64,000 bases of DNA from JASJBU01 sp039714735 (GCA_039714735.1 JBDLIT010000004.1:5541-69540), one strand, 5' to 3'. Positions 51,941-61,061 are shown, counted from the first letter of the stretch. The notes: a model not told the origin generated them from the letters alone. Made by a program: numbers and translations.

Positions 51941-54859
51941 ATGCACCGCAACATATCCCTTTCCATGCATACCTTGTTCCTTCTTTTAGCGTCTTTGTGG
52001 GTGACACAGGTATTTGCAAAAACAGACCTTGCCTGGTCGGAAAAGCCGCTCACGGTGTCGGTTATGCAAGGTGGTGCGGTCTCGGCAAGCGCGCAGGTAT
52101 CTATTTATACAGATCTCAATGACGTCTATCTAGAAGTCGTCCCGAAAATCGATGAGATGGTAAGGGCATTCCCGGACCATTTCGACGTATTACAGGAAGG
52201 TGATAGCAAATCGATCGACTTTTTGGTCTCTGTTCCTGCCGATGCATTGGAAGGCGTTCACAAAGGAACACTTCACTTTAGAAATGGTCACAAAACGCTT
52301 GCGAAGCCTTTAAAAATAGTCATTCATGTCACACCTCACCATGAGCTTGTGGCGGATGTAGGCGAGAATCTGAACGGTCTCGTTGACACATTGATCACCT
52401 TCAATGGTGATGGCAGCTATGATCAAGATGGTGATCTCATTAGCTATGCCTGGTCACTGGTTTCGGTGCCTACTGGTAGCTTCACCACGCTCAACGATGT
52501 TGATCAGTATGACTCAAATCTTATCCCGGATGTTCCTGGTGAATACGAGATTCAACTGATTGTCAATGATGGTAAGGCTGACAGTGAACCTGACCGCCTG
52601 GTGCTCACAGCATGGAGCGGCATTGCGCCACCCAATGCGGATGCCGGGCAAGGCCAACAGGCACAATCCGGCGCCACTGTATCATTTGACGGTAGCGGCA
52701 GCAGCGATCCCCAAGAACTGCCACTCACCTACCGATGGATCTTCTCCTCGGTTCCGCTTGACAGTACTCTTTGCGATACAGATATCTCCCTCAGCCACAC
52801 GGTGGCACCCTATTTTATACCGGACGTGGAAGGGATGTATAACCTCGAACTACATGTCAGCAACGGCACTGCAAGCGATACGGACAGTATCCGGATCATC
52901 GTTGCACAGCCGAACCTGGCACCTGTTGCCAATGCCGGTCCGGACCGGGCAGCCAAGACTGGCCGTGACGCAGGTCTAAATGGCAATACCTCTTACGATC
53001 AGGATAGTGGCCCAGCTGACCTGAGCTACCGATGGATTCTGGTAAGCAGGCCCATTGAAAGCAGCAAGGCCAGCGTAGATATAACAAATGCCGATAGCGC
53101 CACCCCTGGATTCATCCCCGATGTGTTCGGCAGCTATGTGTTCCGCCTGGAAGTCAGCGACGGCGACAAGACGAATGCGGATAACGTGGTTATGGAGGTA
53201 GAGGATACCGCACCTGTCATCGCCATCATCTCACCGATCGATGGCAGTACGGTAGACACTCCCAGAACTGTTATCAACGTAGAATACAGTGACGCCGGCA
53301 CAGGTATCGAACCTTCCAGTTTCTACGCCGAGATCAATGGTACTGACTACAGTGATGACTTCAGTATTGGTTCCACGAGTGCAGTACTTCAACCAACCTT
53401 TGATCTGCCTGCTGGTATCAATCTGGTCACGGCTACTATCGAAGATCGTGCAGGCAACCTGGCGATAGCCCAATCAAGCTTTAATGTGGCTTACTTCCGT
53501 GCTATCCCGGGTGCAATACCTGTAACTGGCGACGCACCATTGACGGTCTACTTCTCAACTGACAAGGAAGACCCTAATGAGACCATTGAAATCTTTCGCT
53601 GGGATTTCGAAGGGGATGGAGTCTATGACACCTACGATACGGTTGTTCGAGACTATAGCTATACCTACAACGCCCCAGGCACCTACAGCGCCACTCTGCA
53701 TGTCTGGAGCAGTACAGGCGAGACGACCAGCGCCAGCGTTGAAATCACAGTGCTCGACAACACACCGGTTACTCCCCCTGATTTGTCCCTGATCACGATC
53801 AGCGATCCTGGAACCGGTATTGTGACTGTGGTCGGGGATGCAGGGAGTGTGGAAGCTGGGGCTTTGGTTACCTTGGTCAACTATGAAACGGGTGCAACCG
53901 CAGTTATTACAGCTGATTCCAATGGCGCTTTTAGCGTGAGTCTTGCAGCAGTCGATGGTGATGTTTTCAGAATTACGGTGTCGGATTCATCCGGCAATAC
54001 AAGTATGCCGGTTAGTGAAAGTGTGGGACAGATTCTTTCGCTGGACCTTATCAGTCCACTGAATTCCACGGTGATCGATGACGATACTGTCTTCGTAACC
54101 GGAACCTACAGCGGACCGCCAAATACAGCAATAAGTGTGAATGGCGTTATTGCCTGCACTGATGGAACTTCATTTTCCGCCAGCAACGTCCGGCTTGAAC
54201 CAGGCGTTAACACGCTGGTTGCTTACGCGACCATGCCTGATGGGCTATTTGTCAGTGAAACCATCGAGGTGACCAGTTCCGGCCCTGCGCCTGTTCAGGT
54301 TCGGGTTGAGCCTCCTTGCGGTCTAGCGCCACATACCGTGGAATTTTTCATCACAAACAATACGCTGAACGTAATGCAATCCGTCGAACTGGATTTTGAT
54401 AATGACGGACAGGTCGATCAATTGATAACAGATTTATCTACGCCAATTGAGCACGACTACACCGTCCCCGGCAATTATTCGACAGCCGTTACTGTTTATG
54501 ACGATCAAGGTAATCACTATGGCTCTATCCACCCGGTTATTGTGACTGACATCACGATAGAAGATGCAAAGCTAAGAAGTGTTTACCTGAGCATGCTCGA
54601 TCGCTTGAGGGCTGGCTCGATAGCTGGAGCGTTGAATAATGTGACAGGCGGAGTCTATGCGAAATATCGGGAAATATTTCAGACCTTAACGCCAGATCTG
54701 CAAACCATAGTAGATCAGCTTGGTGATCTGTCCACCGGAGCAATAGGCACGGATATGGCGGAATATGTGGTTACTCGTTCAGTAAACGGTGAGCAAAAGG
54801 CATTTCCAATCTATCTGTTACGCAGTGAAGATGGTGTCTGGCGTATTGATGGGATGTAA
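51941..54859 (+). CDS. Large exported PKD/Ig-like repeat protein
   Basis: The 972-residue product has a signal peptide (LFLLLASLWVTQVFA, cleavage near residue 26) and then a chain of beta-sandwich domains. PKD domains appear at about 135-230 (FNGDGSYDQDGDLISYAWSL), 235-330 (FDGSGSSDPQELPLTYRW), 330-425 (NTSYDQDSGPADLSYRW), 525-607 (WDFEGDGVYDTYDTVVRDYS) and 790-870 (LDFDNDGQVDQL). Ig-like domains lie between them (SPIDGSTVDTP, SPLNSTVIDDDTVFVTG). The C-terminal 100 residues form a helical domain of unknown fold. No anchor or catalytic motif is seen, so adhesion or scaffolding is likely. AAGGAG precedes ATG 51941. It heads the four-gene module. Confidence 0.85.
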   Translation: MHRNISLSMHTLFLLLASLWVTQVFAKTDLAWSEKPLTVSVMQGGAVSASAQVSIYTDLNDVYLEVVPKIDEMVRAFPDHFDVLQEGDSKSIDFLVSVPADALEGVHKGTLHFRNGHKTLAKPLKIVIHVTPHHELVADVGENLNGLVDTLITFNGDGSYDQDGDLISYAWSLVSVPTGSFTTLNDVDQYDSNLIPDVPGEYEIQLIVNDGKADSEPDRLVLTAWSGIAPPNADAGQGQQAQSGATVSFDGSGSSDPQELPLTYRWIFSSVPLDSTLCDTDISLSHTVAPYFIPDVEGMYNLELHVSNGTASDTDSIRIIVAQPNLAPVANAGPDRAAKTGRDAGLNGNTSYDQDSGPADLSYRWILVSRPIESSKASVDITNADSATPGFIPDVFGSYVFRLEVSDGDKTNADNVVMEVEDTAPVIAIISPIDGSTVDTPRTVINVEYSDAGTGIEPSSFYAEINGTDYSDDFSIGSTSAVLQPTFDLPAGINLVTATIEDRAGNLAIAQSSFNVAYFRAIPGAIPVTGDAPLTVYFSTDKEDPNETIEIFRWDFEGDGVYDTYDTVVRDYSYTYNAPGTYSATLHVWSSTGETTSASVEITVLDNTPVTPPDLSLITISDPGTGIVTVVGDAGSVEAGALVTLVNYETGATAVITADSNGAFSVSLAAVDGDVFRITVSDSSGNTSMPVSESVGQILSLDLISPLNSTVIDDDTVFVTGTYSGPPNTAISVNGVIACTDGTSFSASNVRLEPGVNTLVAYATMPDGLFVSETIEVTSSGPAPVQVRVEPPCGLAPHTVEFFITNNTLNVMQSVELDFDNDGQVDQLITDLSTPIEHDYTVPGNYSTAVTVYDDQGNHYGSIHPVIVTDITIEDAKLRSVYLSMLDRLRAGSIAGALNNVTGGVYAKYREIFQTLTPDLQTIVDQLGDLSTGAIGTDMAEYVVTRSVNGEQKAFPIYLLRSEDGVWRIDGM

Positions 54860-54900
54860 TCCTATGCGCCGTTGCTAAATACCTTGAGGAGGTAGAAGGT

Positions 54901-55521
54901 ATGCGAGTTTTATTAAGGGTTCCGTTGTTGTGTTTACTGCTGATAAGCGGTTGCGATTCAGCTGAAGTGGTGGAGTGGCCTGCGAAAAAAGGTCAAGTGA
55001 TCGATGAGATGACTGGTGAAGGTATAGCGGATGCCATCGTCGTCGCGCGTTGGAAAGGTACGGCGGCATACAGCACGACTGTCTGTTTTCATGTGGAAAG
55101 CACTACAACGGACAAGCGCGGACGATATGAAATACCCGCGTGGCAGAACGATACACGGTGGCGAAATACTGGGTATCAGCATGTGGTTATTAAGGTGTAC
55201 AAGGTTGGTTATCTAGAATCAGATAAGACATATAAATCACGAAAAAACGTAGATGGAAAGTATCTTTTGAAATCTTTTCATGGGGAAGTAACAAATAGAT
55301 TAGAGTACCTCCTGAGACTTTCAGGTGTTGTAAGCTGCGGTTCTAAGGATGGGAGTGAAAATAATCTTATACCAGTATTTAGAGCTATTTATTCTGAGGC
55401 TAATTCATTGTCCGCCAATGAGGGTGAAGGGATTGTTGAAAGTATTTTGTATGACCTTGAAATTATAGAATATGGTTTTAATGTTGCTGGGAAACGTCAT
55501 TATGAAAGGATTAAAAAATAA
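54901..55521 (+). CDS. Lipoprotein with carboxypeptidase-regulatory-like domain
   Basis: The 206-residue product has a lipoprotein signal with lipobox LLISGC (cysteine at residue 18). The next residues are DS, and Asp at +2 could favour inner-membrane retention by the E. coli rule. Residues 30-110 resemble a CarboxypepD_reg/Cna-B type beta-sandwich (GQVIDEMTGEGIADAIVVAR, TTTDKRGRYEIPAW, VIKVYKVGY). The rest has no recognised family. A strong AGGAGG is placed before ATG 54901, and the stop is 8 bases from the next gene. The second half is AT-rich compared with its surroundings. Likely partner of the exported proteins beside it; function unknown. Confidence 0.75.
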   Translation: MRVLLRVPLLCLLLISGCDSAEVVEWPAKKGQVIDEMTGEGIADAIVVARWKGTAAYSTTVCFHVESTTTDKRGRYEIPAWQNDTRWRNTGYQHVVIKVYKVGYLESDKTYKSRKNVDGKYLLKSFHGEVTNRLEYLLRLSGVVSCGSKDGSENNLIPVFRAIYSEANSLSANEGEGIVESILYDLEIIEYGFNVAGKRHYERIKK

Positions 55522-55529
55522 GGATTAAT

Positions 55530-58016
55530 ATGTTTATGAAAATTGTATATATGATTTTTATATTAGGATGGGCATCTGTTACACATGTATCTAATGCATA
55601 CGACTTAGCTACTCACGGGCGGTTAACTTTTGAATCGTATAAAGCATCTATTTTGCATAGTAACGTATTATTAGAACAGCTAGGAGTACAAAATGAGAAT
55701 AATCCATTTGGTAGTGAATACTATGAAGTTTTTCCAGAGCGAGTAGTAAAGCGTCAATGGAATATATTTGAACAAGAAAAAAATAGAATGCCAAGAGGTA
55801 CTGAGCCTCTGTCAATACCCGGCTGGTTCATGCGAGGCGCGATCCGCGAGGATGATCATCGCAACCAAAATTTTATCTGGCCACTAACCTCCTGTTCTAT
55901 CAATGCACCGAATCCGCAATATATAGGATTAACGAATAGGCCGTTGAATCATTTCTTTGATCCCTGGCTGAATGAACCTTTCGATCCACCGTTCATGGAT
56001 CCCGGCTTACGGGCGCCTCAGTGGGCTTTGGGATCCGTGGAGCCGTTTGATATCCCTCAGCAGGAAGAGGCCGAGCGTGAGAATCACTACACCCTGTTTG
56101 ATGCGATTGAGGCCATGTACCGCGCATTGACAGCGCACAGCAGTTCAGGAGGCAAGATGATAATGCCGGATGATAACGAGGGTGCAAAAGAGCCTTCGAA
56201 TGCTGCGGAAGAAGAGGCTGTCCGTAAAGCCTATTGGGCCACCACCTTTCGGTCCCTGGGTAATGCAATGCATCTCATTCAGGATATGGCGCAACCTCAG
56301 CACACCCGAAACGATGCCCACTCCGGTGTCTGCGGTCCCTGGGCTCAAGCTTTTCTCACGGGCCATTCAAGCGTCTATGAGGCCTATATCGAAGCAAGAG
56401 CGACTGGAGACAGTTATAATATTCCGGGTGTAGATCCTGTGCCGGCGGCTGGCCTGACTTATGGGTCGTATCCTGTTCCGCAATTCAATGACTATGTCTC
56501 CTATTTCAGCACCCGGCATCTTGATAGTTCTATTTTAACCTCGCGGGGTCTGGCGGATTATTCAAACCGAGGCTTTTTTTCCGCGGGCACCAATTTAGGT
56601 AGCAACCGGTATGCTTATCCAAGCGATAATTCTTCTGATTACACAGCAGTCAATTACAGTACTGATTGGCAGGGAAAACCATTGCCCGGTGGCGCCAGTG
56701 TGACGCTTCTTTATGGCAATGTTGAAGACAGTATGACAGGGACGGGTGACTCGGCTGCGCTAACCACCAATGGTCTTTGGGATCAGTTTCTCACCGTGCG
56801 GGGTGAACAGCCGCGTTATACCCTGACCAAACAGAATTACGATGATATGGCAAGCCTGCTGCTTCCACGTGCCGTGGCCTATAGCGCTGGGTTTATCGAT
56901 TATTTTTTCCGCGGTCGCCTGGATGTCGTCAGAGTCGATGAAGAGATAGACCCTCTACGCGAGATGCTCGTTTACCGGATAAAGATAAGAAACGCTTCAG
57001 GCGTCGGCAACACTCTGCGAGATGGCCAACTGCAGTTTTTCTATGACGGAACAGATGGTTTCCGCAAGCCAATGACGATCCTCAGTGCGGGGAGTGGGCA
57101 ATTGGATGGGGCAGGTTTGGCGCCGAATGCGGAAATGGAACTTATCGTCGAAATCCCGGATGATCGCGACATTCCTACCGACATGACGCTTGTATTCAAG
57201 GGCAAGATAGGTAATGAGCCGGGCGTTGCCGGCCGGATCTTCGACAATGGTCCGGATGTATACGTGTTGGATATCGAAACCCGTGAAGTCTATCAGTTTT
57301 CCCCTACAGGTCAGTTGCGAGGCATACAAACCACGTCTGGCAATATAGGATTGTCAGTTTATAACGACACAATTTATTCCGCGCAGGGTGGTGTAACGAC
57401 GATGCCAATTCCAAATGACACCAGTGTAAATGATAACGAGGTGTATCGATCGTATGTTGATTATTCGGGTGCGTGGGTAGATGTGTCTGACCACCAGGGC
57501 GGGTTCTTGAGGCAGCTCGATGTGAGTCCCGGCTGGAAAGGCTTGGGTGGTGTGGTTCGGGTCGCAGCCAATAATTCCCATTTTGCGACTACCAACAATG
57601 AAGAGTTATATATCAACACTGTAGATGGCTTACAGGTCGCTAAGATAAGTGGTATTGATATCGATAACCAGGAGGTCGCCATTACCAGAGACCGTGTCTA
57701 TATCGTCAACGCCGGGATGTTGGAAATCTACACCCTGGATGGACAATTCCAGGGTTTGGTTTCGAATACTCCTCACTGGTGGTTCGCCAGTCTGGGCGTT
57801 ACAGAGAATCATCTGTATGTGGTAGAGACCCAATGGAATGGCAGCATTAGTCCCAGGACCAATGAACTGCATATTTATGACAGGGAGGTGATTCGCAACG
57901 AGGCGGGAGCAATTGTTTCTGATACTTACGAGTATAGAGGCGCGGTTGATTTTTCATCCATATCCAAACAGCCAAGATCTACGTCGGTCGATCGGCAAGG
58001 TATGTGGCTCGACTAA
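55530..58016 (+). CDS. Exported zinc phospholipase C/P1 nuclease-like protein with propeller-like C-terminus
   Basis: The 828-residue product starts with a signal peptide (IVYMIFILGWASVTHVSNA). Residues 25-480 look like a helical zinc-enzyme domain of the phospholipase C/S1-P1 nuclease type. The motif LGNAMHLIQDMAQPQHTRND near residue 242 matches the HxxxDxxxPxH metal-binding signature, and an early histidine in YDLATHGRLTFESYKAS could be another ligand. From about 560 on, repeats such as NGPDVYVLDIETREVYQFSP, LYINTVDGLQVAKISG and RVYIVNAGMLEIYTLDGQFQ form a propeller-like region. The combination is unusual. A ribosome binding site AAGGA precedes ATG 55530; ATG 55536 is also possible. The substrate (lipid or nucleic acid) is open. 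Confidence 0.7.
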   Translation: MFMKIVYMIFILGWASVTHVSNAYDLATHGRLTFESYKASILHSNVLLEQLGVQNENNPFGSEYYEVFPERVVKRQWNIFEQEKNRMPRGTEPLSIPGWFMRGAIREDDHRNQNFIWPLTSCSINAPNPQYIGLTNRPLNHFFDPWLNEPFDPPFMDPGLRAPQWALGSVEPFDIPQQEEAERENHYTLFDAIEAMYRALTAHSSSGGKMIMPDDNEGAKEPSNAAEEEAVRKAYWATTFRSLGNAMHLIQDMAQPQHTRNDAHSGVCGPWAQAFLTGHSSVYEAYIEARATGDSYNIPGVDPVPAAGLTYGSYPVPQFNDYVSYFSTRHLDSSILTSRGLADYSNRGFFSAGTNLGSNRYAYPSDNSSDYTAVNYSTDWQGKPLPGGASVTLLYGNVEDSMTGTGDSAALTTNGLWDQFLTVRGEQPRYTLTKQNYDDMASLLLPRAVAYSAGFIDYFFRGRLDVVRVDEEIDPLREMLVYRIKIRNASGVGNTLRDGQLQFFYDGTDGFRKPMTILSAGSGQLDGAGLAPNAEMELIVEIPDDRDIPTDMTLVFKGKIGNEPGVAGRIFDNGPDVYVLDIETREVYQFSPTGQLRGIQTTSGNIGLSVYNDTIYSAQGGVTTMPIPNDTSVNDNEVYRSYVDYSGAWVDVSDHQGGFLRQLDVSPGWKGLGGVVRVAANNSHFATTNNEELYINTVDGLQVAKISGIDIDNQEVAITRDRVYIVNAGMLEIYTLDGQFQGLVSNTPHWWFASLGVTENHLYVVETQWNGSISPRTNELHIYDREVIRNEAGAIVSDTYEYRGAVDFSSISKQPRSTSVDRQGMWLD

Positions 58017-58028
58017 TGGAGTAGAGTG

Positions 58029-58952
58029 ATGTTTGTTTTTTCAAGTATCGGTAATGGTAAGCTTATCCGGCTTTTTGCTACGCTGGTTGCTATCGCAATA
58101 TATTGGTGGACAGGATCAGCCGGGGCGGAGAGTAAAAACACCGGATCTGATGGCTTGTCATGCAATTGGGCGCTTCGTACTGATAATGGAGGACGGGTGG
58201 CCGGAAAGGTTAACGGGAAACCGGTTACTGAAGCGCAATATGAACTATACGCCCAACAATTGATCCGTGAGAAGCAAATACCGAGGGGCGATGGCAATGA
58301 GATATATTTGTTTGATAGTCTGATCGACGAAGAGATTCTAGCGCAGCAGGCCATTGACAAAGGGCTGGACAAACGAGCGGATGTGATGAATGAATTACAG
58401 ATGCAGTGGCGAAAGACCCTGGCTCAAGCATACATGCGCTATTACCGGCACGAGAATCCCCTGACTGAGGCTCAAGTGAAAAGGGTGTATGTGGAACAGA
58501 AGGATATTCTCTGGCCGAAGCAGTATAAAGTCAGGGAAATCGTCGTTGAGAAAGAGTTTCAGGCACGCGAGGTGATCGGGAAGCTTGGATCTTCCGAGAG
58601 CTTTTCCGCTCTTGCCCGGCGCTACTCGGTGGCGGAATCCCGAAATGCCGGGGGGTTAGTCGGATGGGTCAAGGTCCAACAGTTGCCGGTTCAAGCCCGA
58701 GAGCTTGTAGAGGAGTTGGAGATTGGGGCTTGGCTACAGAATCCTGTATTCTCGGATGACCGTTGGTATGTGTATCAGTTAGAGAAAGTCCGCACGCCAA
58801 TGGCCTTGCCATTCAAAGAGGTTGCGACCGGCATCCAGAGCTACTCTGAAAAAAGAGCCATTGCTATTCACCTGACGAAATTGCGTGCGCATTCGAACAT
58901 CGAAATCCTGCTTGAAAACAGTAGTCAAAGGACAGGAAATCACTCAAATTAG
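58029..58952 (+). CDS. Exported parvulin-type peptidyl-prolyl isomerase
   Basis: The 307-residue product has an N-terminal hydrophobic segment that is probably a signal peptide or anchor (FATLVAIAIYWWTGSAGA). A SurA-like helical chaperone part follows (NGKPVTEAQYELYAQQLI, SLIDEEILAQQAIDKGLD). The parvulin domain (about 165-260) shows YKVREIVVEKEFQAREVIGK, FSALARRYSVAESRNAGGLV and GWVKVQQLP. It is the last gene of the module, 12 bases after the phospholipase-like gene. It probably folds one of the exported partners. ATG 58029 directly follows an in-frame GTG; the ATG is chosen. Confidence 0.85.
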   Translation: MFVFSSIGNGKLIRLFATLVAIAIYWWTGSAGAESKNTGSDGLSCNWALRTDNGGRVAGKVNGKPVTEAQYELYAQQLIREKQIPRGDGNEIYLFDSLIDEEILAQQAIDKGLDKRADVMNELQMQWRKTLAQAYMRYYRHENPLTEAQVKRVYVEQKDILWPKQYKVREIVVEKEFQAREVIGKLGSSESFSALARRYSVAESRNAGGLVGWVKVQQLPVQARELVEELEIGAWLQNPVFSDDRWYVYQLEKVRTPMALPFKEVATGIQSYSEKRAIAIHLTKLRAHSNIEILLENSSQRTGNHSN

Positions 58953-58973
58953 CCTTTTTCATTCAGCGCCGCC

Positions 58974-59002
58974 TTCATAGCTGTTCTCAGCTGGTGTAGA
59001 AT
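58974..59002 (+). promoter_or_regulatory. Duplicated prfB promoter, now before a pseudogene
   Basis: TTCATA at 58974-58979 and TAGAAT at 58997-59002 with a 17-base spacer are identical to the prfB promoter hexamers. It may still be active and could now drive lysS through the pseudogene. Confidence 0.5.
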
Positions 59003-59029
59003 GCTTGGTTTTGCCGCGAGTCGAGATCC

Positions 59030-59377
59030 ATGCAAGAGCTCAACCCAATCTCAAACAAGATCAGTGACCTGAAGGGACGCGCCCAGTCCCTTAGGGGGTA
59101 TCTTTAACTTCGTAGAGAAGCAGGAAAAACTGACGAAAGTGCTCAGGGAGCTCAAGAACCCGAAGAGGTGGAACGAGCAGGAGAAGGCCCTGGGGCGTCG
59201 GCGGGCAAGCCTTGAAACCATCGTTCGCACCCTGGAAGAGCTATTCAGCAGCCTTCTTGAGGGTGCAGGCGAACTACTAGAGATGGCAGCTGAAGAGGGT
59301 GATGAGGCAACACCCAGGCCGTACTTGATGGCGCCCTCGACCAGTTTATCGAAGCGAGTCTGAAAAACGGCATGTGA
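59030..59377 (+). pseudogene. Decayed second copy of prfB with internal deletion
   Basis: The first 25 codons match prfB closely, including AGGGGGTATCTT, but the stop in the frameshift site is TAA (59105-59107) instead of TGA. After the site the sequence continues as RF2 N-terminal helix up to MAAEEGDEA. It then jumps to the last 25 codons of prfB, in the wrong frame, ending with the RF2 stop and the same GAATATAA that follows prfB. About 750 bases, with the SPF and GGQ motifs, are missing. lysS follows 50 bases later, the usual prfB-lysS order, so this copy keeps the original right flank. Confidence 0.93.
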
Positions 59378-59427
59378 ATATAAGCATTAAATGCAGTAAC
59401 TTACACTCTATTATTGAAGTTAATTAG

Positions 59428-60924
59428 ATGAACGATCAGCTACAGGACGAAAACAAACTTATCGCCCAGCGCCGGGAGAAACTGGTGCAACTTCGGGAAA
59501 ACGGCAATGCCTTTCCGAACGACTTCCGGCGTGACTGCATGGCGGGTGAACTGCATGCGGAATATGGCGAAAAATCGGATGAAGCGCTTGCGGAACTGGG
59601 CCTGCGGGTCAGTGTTGCGGGACGCATGATGAGCCGCCGGGTGATGGGCAAGGCCAGCTTCGCCCATCTGCAGGACATGTCCGGACGCATGCAGCTGTTC
59701 GTACAACGCGACTCCCTGGATGAGGGGGTCTACAACACCCAGTTCAAGAAGTGGGACATCGGCGATATCATCGGCGCCGAGGGTCAGCTGTTCAAAACCA
59801 AGACCGGCGAACTCTCCATCAAGGTCGACAATGTCCGCCTGTTGACCAAGGCCCTGCGTCCGCTGCCGGAGAAATTTCACGGCCTGTCCGATCAGGAACA
59901 GCGTTACCGCCAGCGCTATGTGGACCTGATCATGAACGAAGCGACCCGGGAGACCTTCCAGACCCGCACGCGGGTGGTGCAGTTCATCCGCAACTACCTC
60001 AATGAGCGGCAATTCATGGAAGTGGAAACGCCGATGATGCAAGTGATTCCCGGCGGCGCCGCGGCTCGCCCCTTCACCACCAAGCACAACGCCCTGGATA
60101 TGGACCTGTTCCTGCGCATCGCCCCGGAACTCTACCTCAAGCGTCTGGTGGTCGGTGGGTTCGAAAGGGTTTATGAGATCAATCGCAACTTCCGCAACGA
60201 GGGGCTCTCCACCCGCCACAATCCCGAATTCACCATGCTGGAATTCTATGAGGCCTATGCCGATTTTCATGATCTGATGGACCTCACCGAGGATATGCTG
60301 CGCAATCTCTGCCAGACAGTGCTGGGCAGTGCCGAGATAGCCTATCAGGGCGAAACCTACGATTTTGGCAGTCCGTTCCGCCGCATGTCGATCAAGGATT
60401 CAATTCTCCATTTCAATCCGGAGATCAGTGCAGCGGAGCTGGACGACCTGGAACCGGCCCGGGCTCTTGCCACACGCCTGGAGATTCCGCTCAAGGACTC
60501 CTATGGATTGGGTAAGGTGCAGATCGAGATCTTCGAGAAGACAGTGGAACACCGGTTGATGGACCCGACCTTCATCACCGCCTATCCCACCGAGGTCTCA
60601 CCGCTGGCCAGACGCAATGACGAGGATCCCTTCGTCACCGATCGCTTTGAATTTTTTGTCGGTGGGCGCGAGATCGCCAATGGCTTTTCCGAGCTGAATG
60701 ACGCGGAAGACCAGGCCGAGCGTTTCCGTCAACAGGTGGCGGAGAAGGATGCCGGCGATCTTGAGGCGATGCACTACGACGAGGACTACGTCCGCGCCCT
60801 GGAGCATGGCATGCCCCCCACCGCCGGCGAAGGCATCGGCATCGATCGCTTGGTGATGCTGCTCACCGACTCCCCCTCGATCCGCGATGTGCTGCTCTTT
60901 CCTCACATGCGGCCGGAGGTCTGA
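59428..60924 (+). CDS. lysS: Lysyl-tRNA synthetase, class II
   Basis: LysS charges tRNA-Lys. The 498-residue product shows the N-terminal anticodon-binding OB-fold (SVAGRMMSRRVMGKASFAHL) and class II motif 1 (FMEVETPMMQVIPGGAAARP). Motif 2 reads FRNEGLSTRHNPEFTMLEFY, and motif 3 is in GEGIGIDRLVMLLTDSPSIR. Start MNDQLQDENKLIAQRREKL is normal. It is separated from intact prfB by the duplication and the four-gene module. A strong bidirectional hairpin follows. A matching tRNA-Lys lies at 35047. Confidence 0.97.
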   Translation: MNDQLQDENKLIAQRREKLVQLRENGNAFPNDFRRDCMAGELHAEYGEKSDEALAELGLRVSVAGRMMSRRVMGKASFAHLQDMSGRMQLFVQRDSLDEGVYNTQFKKWDIGDIIGAEGQLFKTKTGELSIKVDNVRLLTKALRPLPEKFHGLSDQEQRYRQRYVDLIMNEATRETFQTRTRVVQFIRNYLNERQFMEVETPMMQVIPGGAAARPFTTKHNALDMDLFLRIAPELYLKRLVVGGFERVYEINRNFRNEGLSTRHNPEFTMLEFYEAYADFHDLMDLTEDMLRNLCQTVLGSAEIAYQGETYDFGSPFRRMSIKDSILHFNPEISAAELDDLEPARALATRLEIPLKDSYGLGKVQIEIFEKTVEHRLMDPTFITAYPTEVSPLARRNDEDPFVTDRFEFFVGGREIANGFSELNDAEDQAERFRQQVAEKDAGDLEAMHYDEDYVRALEHGMPPTAGEGIGIDRLVMLLTDSPSIRDVLLFPHMRPEV

Positions 60925-61023
60925 ACCGAATCTCAACCCAATTAACCCAATGCCCAGCCTGGTTGCGATGAAATAACAAGGATTATTTCACTATCGGTTC
61001 TATGAGATATCTGGGCCAATCTT

Positions 61024-61056
61024 GAAAGATCGGCTGCGCTAGAGAAGCCGATCTTT
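61024..61056. terminator. Bidirectional terminator between lysS and nhaA
   Basis: GAAAGATCGGCT at 61024-61035 pairs perfectly with AGCCGATCTTTC at 61045-61056 across a nine-base loop. It lies between the converging stops of lysS and nhaA and can serve both. Confidence 0.75.
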
Positions 61057-61061
61057 CCGGG

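Noticed and set aside
59139..59363. 74-codon open frame on + that looks like a gene
   Set aside because: It is the post-frameshift part of the prfB pseudogene and ends out of frame after the internal deletion.
59440..60270. 276-codon open frame on - opposite lysS
   Set aside because: It is the shadow of lysS, whose + frame carries all class II synthetase motifs; no ribosome binding site or family match.
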